Shown here one piece after another: positions 1 to 6,311 of a stretch of 64,000 nt of DNA; position 1 is the first letter of the stretch; the number at the start of each line of letters is the position of its first letter. A model generated the notes under the pieces. It was not told the DNA's origin and ran no database searches. It worked only from the letters and a program-made list of their open reading frames with translations. Source of the DNA: an uncultured Candidatus Saccharibacteria bacterium (GTDB lineage Bacteria > Patescibacteriota > Saccharimonadia > Saccharimonadales > Saccharimonadaceae); contig CAMVNH010000002.1 in the NCBI GenBank assembly GCA_947168825.1, positions 94,457-158,456 on the forward strand, given 5' to 3'. A program made the translations under genes and the position numbers.

Positions 1-118
1 GAATGGGCAAAGGCTAGCGGCAAAAGTATTCAAAAAATATGGTTGGGACTATTGTTTTTGATTTTTTGGCGGGGCAGAGGTTGTGTGGAAGGCAGTAGCT
101 CCGGCTGCGAAGCGCGGG

Positions 119-132
119 GGCTCTACCGAGCC
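119..132 (-). other. Short hairpin at the 3' end of the template repeat
   Basis: On the minus strand GGCTC-GGTA-GAGCC forms a 5-bp stem with a 4-base loop exactly across the stop codon that ends the TR frame. In well-studied retroelements a GC-rich initiation-of-homing sequence and a small hairpin mark the 3' boundary of the repeat or target. The position is suggestive, but the stem is short. Confidence 0.4.
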
Positions 133-300
133 AAGCAGCGGACTGAATTTCCGTTGTACTTGTTGTTGTTGTTCTGCGAGTTGACGTTCGACGTATTCAG
201 GTTCAGGTTGTACGCGTTTCTGTAATTGTTTACCGTACTAGACCAGAAGTTGCCGTTGCTACCCGCGTTGTTGCGACCGCCAGTGTTGACGTTGCCACTG
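123..300 (-). repeat. Candidate template repeat (TR) of a diversity-generating retroelement
   Basis: Read on the minus strand and translated in one frame, this stretch gives a 57-residue peptide with 20 asparagines, of which 17 are AAC and 3 AAT codons. It ends in SVRCLAR and a stop. AAC-rich sequence ending in an N-rich, YNG, RC-type C-terminus is the hallmark of DGR template repeats: adenine-specific mutagenesis of AAC codons in the copied variable repeat gives many residues and no stop codons. The template itself is normally transcribed but not translated. Here a TATAAT (307-312, minus) lies about 7 bases before the repeat, which fits a dedicated TR transcript. The reverse transcriptase is not visible; it would be expected just beyond the left edge. 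The repeat boundaries are inferred from the N-rich core. The alternative, a real N-rich protein C-terminus, is less likely because the upstream part of the reading frame looks random. Confidence 0.72.
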
Positions 301-306
301 AGCGAT

Positions 307-312
307 ATTATA
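307..312 (-). promoter_or_regulatory. -10 box in front of the template repeat
   Basis: A perfect TATAAT on the minus strand ends seven bases before the start of the AAC-rich repeat, so transcription would begin at about position 300. No good -35 hexamer is seen at 17 bases. Other promoters in this window show that TATAAT is the genome's consensus -10. Confidence 0.5.
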
Positions 313-725
313 AGTATAGTGAAAACATCGAACTGGCGTGTCGTAATAATAAACATGAGTGCTTCGCAACACAACCTCTTTTTTGCGCTGAATATGTAAT
401 CGTTGAATTTCATCTTGCAAGGTACAGCAAACTGTAATCTTATCTTTAGATAAAGTTACGACACGAGAAGCAACTATTCTTACATCTCAATCCGGTATTC
501 CTGATGGTCGAGAATAAGCTAAATCTTTTTAAGATCTAGTAGGCCTCGTCGAGAATGATATTTTTTGTCGACAAGAGTGCTTCGGCCTTCCAGCAGGTTG
601 TTTTCCGAGTGGGGGATACATGAGGTCCAACTTGTAAGAGAACTACATCCTTCTCCGAGCCGGAATTCTGCCCCGCTAAAGATATTATAGCAGGAAACTG
701 CTGCTTTTTAAAACCACATGGCTGC
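313..725. other. Unassigned non-coding stretch
   Basis: No reading frame here has a start signal or recognisable content. A second minus-strand TATAAT at 684-689 could start a transcript running toward the template repeat. The sequence matches no RNA family I can recognise: there is no SRP core, no tRNA-like end and no RNase P universal core. It may be a leader or accessory RNA of the neighbouring retroelement. Confidence 0.4.
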
Positions 726-785
726 AAAGTCGTCGGAAAAAGCTGCAGTTTTAGTCTAAAAGTCGTCGGAAAAAGCTGCAGTTTT
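726..785. repeat. Two perfect 27-bp direct repeats just downstream of groEL
   Basis: The 27-mers at 726-752 and 759-785 are identical and separated by six bases, giving a period of 33. They lie between the groEL stop (802, minus) and the unassigned region. Each contains a near-palindromic core (AAAAAGCTGCAGTTTT). They are too few and too closely spaced to be a CRISPR array. Confidence 0.8.
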
Positions 786-801
786 TGGAAACAACTTTAA
801 A

Positions 802-2421
802 TTAATACATGCCGCCCATGTCGCCGCTGGCTGGGGATGGTTCTTTTTCGGGGAGATCGACGATGAGAGCGCCCATAGTGATGGCGGTGGCGGCGATGGA
901 GATTGCGTTTTGGACCGCTTCGCGAGTTACGCGGGCTGGGTCGATGACGCCGGCTTTTTTGAGGTCTTGGAGGCCTTTTTCTGGTTCCATGACGTTAATT
1001 CCCTGGCCTGGTTTGGCGTTTTCGACTTCGGCAAGGAGGGCCTGGGCGTTTAGGCCGGCGTTTTCCATGATGCTGATAAACGGAGTTTTGAGGGCGTTTT
1101 TGACGATTTTTTCGCCGTCGTCTTCGGCTTTGAGGCTAGTCGCGAGATTTAGGAGGGTGACGCCACCGCCGGTGACGATACCTTCGGAGAGGGCGGCCTT
1201 AGTGGCAGCGACTGCGTCATCGACGCGGAATTTTTTCTCATCGATTTCGGTTTCGGTGGCACCGCCGACTTTGATGACCGCGACTTTGCCCTCTAGGGCA
1301 GCGGCACGCTTATCGAGTTCGCCGCGTTCGTAGTCGGAAGTGGCGAGTTCTTTTTGGGAGCGGATGAGGGCGATGCGGTCTTTTATCGCAGTTTTGTCGC
1401 CAGCGCCTTTGATGATAGTGGATTCGTCTTTGGTGGCGATAACTTTGGCGGCGGAGCCGAGGACTTCGAGGCCGACTTCTTCGAGTTTGAGACCTTTATC
1501 TTCGGAGACGACGGTAGCGTCGGTGAGGATTGCGATGTCTTCCATGATTTCCTTGCGGCGTTCGCCGAAAGCTGGAGCTTTCAAGACCAGGGCGTTGAAG
1601 GCGCCTTTGAGCTTGTTCAAGACGAGGAGGGAGAGGGCTTCGCCGCTGACTTCTTCAGCGATGATGACGAGGTCTTTTTTGCCGGTTCCTGCGCATTGCT
1701 CTAAGATTGGTAAGATTTCGGAGCTGCTGCTGATTTTTTTGTCGGTCAGGAGGATGAGCGGTTTTTCGAAAATCGCTTCTTGGCGGTTGACGTCGGTGAC
1801 GAAGAACGGAGAGCTGTAGCCTTTGTCGTAGCTGAAGCCTTCGACGATTTCCTGTTCCATTTCGAGGCCCTGGCCGGCTTCTACGGTGACGACGCCGTCT
1901 TTGCCGATTTTGCTGATGACGTCGGCGATGAGTTTGCCGATTTGTTCATCGCCAGCGGAGATGGTGGCAACTTCGGCGACTTTTTTGTCGTCGCCTTCGA
2001 TTTTTTCGGCGATTTTGTCGATGCCTTTAACGATTTCGGCACCGGCTTTTTCGATGCCTTTTCTGAGGTCCATTGGACTGATGCCAGCGGCGATGAGCTT
2101 GTTGGCTTCGTTCATGATATTGTAGGTCAAGACTGTGACGGTGGTAGTGCCGTCGCCGGCGACTTTGTTGAGTTTCTGGGCGGCGGTTTTGATGAGTTTG
2201 GCGCCGATCTGTTCGCCGAGGTTTTCGTCGGTGGACCCTAAGTCGACGGCTTCGGCGACGGTGACGCCATCATGGGTGATGGTTGGGGCGCCGTAGGATT
2301 TTTCGATGACGACGTTTTTGCCTTTTGGACCGTAGGTGACTTTAACTGCATTATATAATTGTTCAGCGCCGCTTAAAACTTTTGTGCGGGCTTCTGCTTC
2401 GTAGAAAATCTTTTTTGCCAT
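802..2421 (-). CDS. groEL: Chaperonin GroEL (60 kDa, Hsp60)
   Basis: This is the large subunit of the cytosolic ATP-driven folding chamber. It refolds client proteins in a double heptameric ring capped by GroES. The 539 residues match the usual length. The ATP-site motif GDGTTTVTVL is near residue 87, the hallmark AAVEEG region reads AALSEGIVTGGG near residue 400, and the C-terminus carries a short GGM tail. A good GGAG site precedes the ATG, and groES lies 17 bp upstream, so the two form one operon. The CIRCE operator and promoter in front of groES imply control by HrcA. No anomaly was seen. Confidence 0.98.
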   Translation of the reverse strand: MAKKIFYEAEARTKVLSGAEQLYNAVKVTYGPKGKNVVIEKSYGAPTITHDGVTVAEAVDLGSTDENLGEQIGAKLIKTAAQKLNKVAGDGTTTVTVLTYNIMNEANKLIAAGISPMDLRKGIEKAGAEIVKGIDKIAEKIEGDDKKVAEVATISAGDEQIGKLIADVISKIGKDGVVTVEAGQGLEMEQEIVEGFSYDKGYSSPFFVTDVNRQEAIFEKPLILLTDKKISSSSEILPILEQCAGTGKKDLVIIAEEVSGEALSLLVLNKLKGAFNALVLKAPAFGERRKEIMEDIAILTDATVVSEDKGLKLEEVGLEVLGSAAKVIATKDESTIIKGAGDKTAIKDRIALIRSQKELATSDYERGELDKRAAALEGKVAVIKVGGATETEIDEKKFRVDDAVAATKAALSEGIVTGGGVTLLNLATSLKAEDDGEKIVKNALKTPFISIMENAGLNAQALLAEVENAKPGQGINVMEPEKGLQDLKKAGVIDPARVTREAVQNAISIAATAITMGALIVDLPEKEPSPASGDMGGMY

Positions 2422-2438
2422 GAGCGATACTCCTTTTC

Positions 2439-2693
2439 TTAGATAGTTGCGAGGACGTCTTTTTCTTCGACGATGACGTAATCTTTGTCGTCTAGTTTGA
2501 CGTTGGTGGTTGAATATTCTTTGTAGATGATTTTGTCGCCTTTTTTGACGGATTTTACATCTGGGCCAACAGATTCCACAACGGCGTAGGCCGGGGCTTC
2601 TTTGGCGGCGCCGAGGAGAATACCAGAGGCGGTTTTTTCTTGGGGTTGCTCCTTTAAAGCAACGATTCTATCTGTGAGAGGTTTTAGTGACAT
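2439..2693 (-). CDS. groES: Co-chaperonin GroES (10 kDa)
   Basis: This is the heptameric lid of the GroEL chamber, closing it in the ATP state. The 84-residue protein is about ten residues shorter than typical GroES. It begins SLKPLTDRIVALKEQPQEKT and has the usual beta-barrel pattern; the mobile-loop region reads TASGILLGAAKEAP. It is the first gene of the groES-groEL operon, with a GAAAAGGAG ribosome site seven bases before the ATG. Transcription most likely starts from the promoter at 2714-2742, which is embedded in the CIRCE element. Confidence 0.97.
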   Translation of the reverse strand: MSLKPLTDRIVALKEQPQEKTASGILLGAAKEAPAYAVVESVGPDVKSVKKGDKIIYKEYSTTNVKLDDKDYVIVEEKDVLATI

Positions 2694-2713
2694 AGATTTT
2701 ACTCCTTTTCTCT

Positions 2714-2742
2714 AGTGTAGCACGGTGAATTAGCACTGTCAA
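2714..2742 (-). promoter_or_regulatory. groESL promoter (TTGACA-N17-TACACT)
   Basis: On the minus strand the -35 TTGACA (2737-2742) and the -10 TACACT (2714-2719) have an exact 17-base spacer and a TG in front of the -10. The -35 sits inside the CIRCE operator, so bound repressor would block polymerase. Confidence 0.85.
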
Positions 2743-2756
2743 GGCGAGAGTGCTAA
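2730..2756. promoter_or_regulatory. CIRCE operator (HrcA binding site)
   Basis: TTAGCACTG, nine spacer bases, then GAGTGCTAA: the classic CIRCE inverted repeat with a single mismatch in the left arm. CIRCE is the DNA site of the heat-shock repressor HrcA. It overlaps both the groES promoter and the last codons of the ORF6N gene upstream. hrcA itself is not in this window. Confidence 0.93.
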
Positions 2757-3623
2757 TTTGCTTGCTATATAATTAAGTAGTTCGTTTTTGACAATTTTGT
2801 CTTCAAGTTTATTGATTGAGAAAACTTTTTTGCCAATATGGTTTAGAGAGGTTCCGATATGGTAGACTTCTTTTTGATCCAAGATGATGTATCGGTCGTG
2901 AAAAGTGTTGTCGATGATGACTTTTAGCTTATTGTTGTATTGCGAGTTGAATTTGGTAATGATTGTGGGCGATAGTTTTGATTTGTTGCTGGTGATGATA
3001 GTGATGATATGGAAGGGTGTTTCTTTGATGAGGTCTAGTAAATTTTTATCGGCGTAAGTGTCAATAATGATTAGCTCGTTTTTGGCGTCGGTAATGATAT
3101 CTGTCAGACTAGAGTAAGCATCGTATGTTGTGCCAGGTAGGAAGAGCTGCTCTTTTTTGTCAAATTTGGAGAAAAGGTAGTTTAGTCTTTCGTCGTGTTC
3201 TATCAGCTTGTTGTTGATATGGATGAGGGCTTTGTCGTTAGGGTTCGCATTTGCTAGATAATGGCGCATGGCGACGAAAGCATCCATAATCATAACGCTT
3301 ACCTGCTCGGCTACTTTTGTTCTGAGAACGGTGGCAAGCATAGCGACACCTTGTTCGGTGAAGGCATAGGGCAAATACCTGCGACCGCCGTAATTTTCGA
3401 AACTTGAGGTTTCAAATTGAAACCTCAAGTTTTTGTATTCCAGTTCAGTTAGCTGAAACATAAATCTCTCCGGAAATTTGTTTGGATGACGTTTGACCGC
3501 TAGGTTTATGGTCTTGGTACCATTGCTACATTGGTATAACTTTGCTAAGTCAAAGTCTAGCATAACTTGTTGGCTGCGGATTTCGTGAATTGGAACCTCG
3601 ACGTTGTTGGTTGAAATATTCAA
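2739..3623 (-). CDS. ORF6N-domain protein with C-terminal PLD-like domain
   Basis: The first roughly 100 residues match the ORF6N/KilA-type DNA-binding domain found in phages and in many CPR genomes: IRSQQVMLDFDLAKLY, then FPERFMFQLTELE and YAFTEQGVAMLATVL. The last 130 residues look like a phospholipase D-fold half, with the HxD-like element HDRYIILD followed by a GTSLNHIGKK stretch. That arrangement is common in proteins joined to KilA-type domains, but the catalytic role is uncertain. A TTG start is chosen because no ATG follows the AGAAAGGAG site at 3639-3647; the spacing of 15 is long. The promoter-leader is the 65-nt element at 3657-3721. The last five codons lie inside the CIRCE operator of groESL. 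The biological role is unknown; phage antirepressor-type regulation is one possibility. Confidence 0.8.
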   Translation of the reverse strand: MNISTNNVEVPIHEIRSQQVMLDFDLAKLYQCSNGTKTINLAVKRHPNKFPERFMFQLTELEYKNLRFQFETSSFENYGGRRYLPYAFTEQGVAMLATVLRTKVAEQVSVMIMDAFVAMRHYLANANPNDKALIHINNKLIEHDERLNYLFSKFDKKEQLFLPGTTYDAYSSLTDIITDAKNELIIIDTYADKNLLDLIKETPFHIITIITSNKSKLSPTIITKFNSQYNNKLKVIIDNTFHDRYIILDQKEVYHIGTSLNHIGKKVFSINKLEDKIVKNELLNYIASKLALSP

Positions 3624-3656
3624 TATGTCTATAGTTTGCTCCTTTCTGTTTATCGG

Positions 3657-3721
3657 TGTTGAACGCTAAAGTGCGCCAACACGGAGCGATTATATAGCAA
3701 ATTTTGAAAAATTTACAAGCA
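3657..3721 (-). promoter_or_regulatory. Promoter-leader element, copy A
   Basis: This 65-nt block contains a TTGTAA -35, TATATAAT as -10, and a leader that can fold GTTGGCGC against GCGTTCAAC. It is identical at 62 of 65 positions to 50498-50562. Here it drives the ORF6N gene. Its upstream half overlaps the oppositely directed murE promoter. Confidence 0.8.
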
Positions 3722-3733
3722 CTACTAATTTGG

Positions 3734-3739
3734 TATAAT
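3734..3739 (+). promoter_or_regulatory. murE -10 box, leaderless arrangement
   Basis: TATAAT ends six bases before the ATG at 3746, with TTTACA sixteen bases upstream. Transcription would begin at or next to the start codon, and there is no Shine-Dalgarno site. Confidence 0.75.
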
Positions 3740-3745
3740 AAGTGT

Positions 3746-5047
3746 ATGAGTTTTAAGGATTTACCAGGTTATAATACGGCGGTGTTACCCTATCATTTTT
3801 TGCAGTCGCTTGTTGCGGGGGTGCGGTATGGATTTCCAGGGCGACGACTTCGTGTGATTGGTGTGACGGGGACGAACGGAAAAACGACGACGGCGTTTAT
3901 GATTTGGAAAATGCTGAACGAGAGCGGTTGTAAGGCGGGGTTAATGACGACGGTGGCTTGGGGGTTGTTTGATGAAGATAGTTTGCATAAACAAATTGAG
4001 CACATGACAACGGTGGATGCGATGACTTTGAATCGGCGAATGCGCGAGATTGCGGATGCGGGGGCGGAGTTTCTAGTTTTAGAAGTGACGTCACATGCGC
4101 TAGCGCAGTTTCGGACGCTTAATGTGCCGATTGAGATTGCGGTGATGACGAATGTGACACACGAACACCTGGATTATCACAAGACTTTTTCGCGGTATGT
4201 GGCGGCGAAGACGAAGTTGTTTCGGGGAGCTGGTTTCGGGGTGATTAATGCAGATGATAGGTCTTCTAGCGAATTTATGCGAGCGGTTGGTAAGGGAAAA
4301 TATATCACATATGGTATAAAAAAATCAGCCGATGAGAAGGCTACCTCTGTTGATCTTTCGGCTAGTGGCGTAAGATATTCATGTGATGATATAAATTTGG
4401 TGGATGGGCGAGTTGAAAAAGTAGACGGAAAGCTTTCGATTCAGACACAGATTCCGGGGGAATTTAATGTATATAATTCCCTGGCGGCGGTGTGTGTGGG
4501 ACAGATTTTGGGGCTGACGCCGGGGCAAATCGAGAAAGGAATTTTTGCGCTTTCCGAGGTCGAGGGGCGAATGAACCGGATTGCGGCGCCAGGGTTTGAG
4601 GTGATTGTGGATTTTGCGCATACACCAGATGCGTTTTCTAAGGTGTTTGATTCGGTGAAAGGGCATTCTGGTCGGATTATTTCCCTGTTTGGGGGTGCGG
4701 GGCGACGCGATGAGTCGACGCGAGTTCTAAGGGGGGAAATTGCGGGTCGGAATAGTGATATTGTGATTGTAACTGAAGATGATTCTCGAGACGAAGATCC
4801 CGCTGCGATTGCGGATGAGTTTGTTGATGGGGCACGGAAGGCGGGGCTTGATAATTCGGCGATTATTGTGAATCTTAATCGACGGAAGGCGATTTTTAAG
4901 GCGATTTCATTGGCGCAACCTGGGGATTTGGTGCTGATTTTAGGTAAGGGGCATGAGAAGACGATTTTGCGCGCGGATGGGGCGCACCCGTTTGAAGATC
5001 TAAAAGTGACGCGCGAAGCTATTTCGAAGCTGGATACTAAAAAATAA
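3746..5047 (+). CDS. murE: MurE-type UDP-N-acetylmuramyl peptide ligase, N-terminal domain missing
   Basis: This is a Mur ligase that would add the third residue (a diamino acid) to UDP-MurNAc-dipeptide in the cytosol. The P-loop GVTGTNGKTTT is near residue 38, followed by the middle-domain signature EVTSHALAQFR and TNVTHEHLDYH. The C-terminal domain carries FGGAGRRDESTR, EDDSRDEDP and LGKGHE. The EDDSR element sits where MurE enzymes carry their amino-acid-selecting DNPR or related motif; its change leaves the third residue uncertain. At 433 residues it is about 60 shorter than usual, because the N-terminal UDP-binding domain is almost absent. The ATG at 3746 is preferred over an upstream TTG because of the leaderless promoter. 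A MurE-like paralogue follows at 5478. Confidence 0.9.
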   Translation: MSFKDLPGYNTAVLPYHFLQSLVAGVRYGFPGRRLRVIGVTGTNGKTTTAFMIWKMLNESGCKAGLMTTVAWGLFDEDSLHKQIEHMTTVDAMTLNRRMREIADAGAEFLVLEVTSHALAQFRTLNVPIEIAVMTNVTHEHLDYHKTFSRYVAAKTKLFRGAGFGVINADDRSSSEFMRAVGKGKYITYGIKKSADEKATSVDLSASGVRYSCDDINLVDGRVEKVDGKLSIQTQIPGEFNVYNSLAAVCVGQILGLTPGQIEKGIFALSEVEGRMNRIAAPGFEVIVDFAHTPDAFSKVFDSVKGHSGRIISLFGGAGRRDESTRVLRGEIAGRNSDIVIVTEDDSRDEDPAAIADEFVDGARKAGLDNSAIIVNLNRRKAIFKAISLAQPGDLVLILGKGHEKTILRADGAHPFEDLKVTREAISKLDTKK

Positions 5048-5071
5048 CCCCAGCTTGGGGCGGGGGTTATT
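5043..5071. terminator. Bidirectional terminator after murE
   Basis: AATAACCCC pairs with GGGGTTATT around the murE stop codon, with A/T-rich flanks on both sides. It serves murE on the plus strand and the small minus-strand gene ending at 5074. Confidence 0.8.
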
Positions 5072-5073
5072 TA

Positions 5074-5154
5074 TTAGTCTAGGTGTTTGCGCTTTTCGCT
5101 ATGTTTGTGATTATTATTGCGATTTAGAAGCGCGATGCGAATCTTTTTTGCCAT
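5074..5154 (-). CDS. Small basic 26-residue protein
   Basis: This short frame begins MAKKIRIALLNRNNN and ends EKRKHLD. It is rich in Lys, Arg and His. A perfect TATAAT (5161-5166, minus) ends six bases before its ATG, the same leaderless geometry as confirmed genes here, and a strong hairpin terminator follows its stop directly. No family is recognised. The promoter and terminator support it as a real gene; the peptide could be an RNA-binding or ribosome-associated microprotein, but that is speculation. Confidence 0.55.
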   Translation of the reverse strand: MAKKIRIALLNRNNNHKHSEKRKHLD

Positions 5155-5221
5155 GGGTTGATTATATCATAAAATGTGAGATTTAGGAAATAAAAATAAG
5201 GTCTCTAGACCTTTTATTTTG

Positions 5222-5298
5222 TGGTACACCCGACAGGATTCGAACCTACGACCTTTTGCTCCGCAAGCAAACGCTCTATCCAGCTGAGCTACGGGTGC
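5222..5298 (-). tRNA. tRNA-Arg (anticodon GCG)
   Basis: A full cloverleaf reads on the minus strand: acceptor GCACCCG/CGGGTGT (first pair G-U), D arm GCTC/GAGC, anticodon stem TTTGC/GCAAA with loop TTGCGGA, T arm with TTCGAAT, discriminator A and an encoded CCA at 5222-5224. Anticodon GCG reads CGC and CGU. Most bacteria use an ACG anticodon edited to inosine instead. Confidence 0.93.
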
Positions 5299-5312
5299 AC
5301 ATAACCTAAAAC

Positions 5313-5431
5313 TCCACACGCTTCATTCAACTTCGTGGTGTGGAAATCGCCACAAGCATCGCAGCTACGCTTTGAAAACTTGAGTGGCGATCATCCACCT
5401 AGAAATTAAATGAGCATCACACGATGTGTGA
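5313..5431. other. Run of three hairpins upstream of tRNA-Arg
   Basis: Three separate inverted repeats follow each other: TCCACAC/GTGTGGA (5313-5344), TCGCCAC/GTGGCGA (5347-5390, with an inner AAGC/GCTT) and TCACAC/GTGTGA (5417-5431, three-base loop). They lie in the 5' leader of the minus-strand tRNA. They could be processing or antitermination structures or a separate small RNA; no family is recognised. Confidence 0.5.
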
Positions 5432-5477
5432 CACCTTTATTTTATCATATTTTTTAAAAATATGCTATACTTAAATT

Positions 5478-6251
5478 ATGGAAAAGAGTAATACCCCCCT
5501 AAGAGATAAAACTGAAACCGTAAAAAAAGCGAAAAAAACTGAGAAGTCTAAGGGTGGCAAGGGTGCGAAAATTAAGGCAAAGCTTTTAAATACTTATTAT
5601 GGGCACCCGCTTAAAGATATGAAATTGATTTGTGTGACCGGGACGACTGGAAAGGTTGAGGTGGCACACTATGTTTACGAGATTTTGAAGGCAGCTGGGC
5701 ATCCAGTGGAACTGTTGGCGGCTGAGAGTGGTTTTAAGGTAACTACCTTGCATAAATTCTTGTCGCAGTCGTGGAAGTCTGGCGCGAATTATGTAGTGGT
5801 GACGGCACCGGCGGAATCGCTAGAAAAAGACGTGTTTTATGATCTTCCGGTACATGTGGCGGCATTGACGAATTTTGTACCAGCTGGATTGGGTGATCTT
5901 TCGGCCGAGGAATATGCTGATTCGGAGAAGATTTTGTTTAATATGGAACCTGATTTTGTAGTACTGAATCGTGATGATATGCACTATTCGGAGTTTGAGA
6001 AGTTTGCAGGCAAAGATGGGACTTTGACTTATGGACAGGATAGATTCTCGAATGTTCAGATTTTGAGTTCGAAGTTATATAAGAGGGGCGCAGAGGCGAA
6101 TTTTGCAATTGGGACGACGCGATTTACAGTGGCGACGTTCTTAACTGGTGAGCCGGTGGTTTCGTATATGGCAGCGGCGACGGCGATTGCAGATGTGTTG
6201 CACGTGACACCAGAAAAGATTACCGAGGGTATTGCCAACTTCGAGGGTTAA
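5478..6251 (+). CDS. Truncated MurE-like paralogue, probably not a ligase
   Basis: After a Lys-rich N-terminal extension (residues 1-40), the protein follows the MurE middle domain: DMKLICVTGTTGKVEVAHYV in the P-loop position, VVVTAPAES, ALTNFVPAGL and FVVLNRDD. The P-loop keeps GTTGK, but the Thr/Ser residues that bind nucleotide phosphates and Mg (TNGKTTT) are replaced by VEV. The His of the TNVTHEHLDYH motif is lost, and the chain ends at 257 residues, without the C-terminal ligase domain. TATACT ends six bases before the ATG (leaderless). Its position beside murE suggests duplication and loss of catalysis; a scaffolding or regulatory role in wall synthesis is inference. Confidence 0.8.
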   Translation: MEKSNTPLRDKTETVKKAKKTEKSKGGKGAKIKAKLLNTYYGHPLKDMKLICVTGTTGKVEVAHYVYEILKAAGHPVELLAAESGFKVTTLHKFLSQSWKSGANYVVVTAPAESLEKDVFYDLPVHVAALTNFVPAGLGDLSAEEYADSEKILFNMEPDFVVLNRDDMHYSEFEKFAGKDGTLTYGQDRFSNVQILSSKLYKRGAEANFAIGTTRFTVATFLTGEPVVSYMAAATAIADVLHVTPEKITEGIANFEG

Positions 6252-6311
6252 AGGATGGCGACATCGTTTTTTAGCATGTTTGCGTTGTGTTTTTTGTGAT
6301 AAAATAAGAGC

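Noticed and set aside
1-61. C-terminal end of a plus-strand gene (frame ending TGA at 59-61)
   Set aside because: Nineteen residues look protein-like, but they are too few to identify; noted only as a lead for the sequence to the left.
123-413. Minus-strand 96-residue reading frame over the template repeat
   Set aside because: The upstream 45 residues look random, there is no ribosome site, and the TATAAT at 307-312 lies inside it. The N-rich part is better explained as a non-coding DGR template.
726-785. CRISPR-like repeats
   Set aside because: Only two copies with a six-base spacer and no cas genes nearby.
809-2241. Long plus-strand frames opposite groEL
   Set aside because: They are antisense shadows of a highly biased coding sequence and have no start signals.
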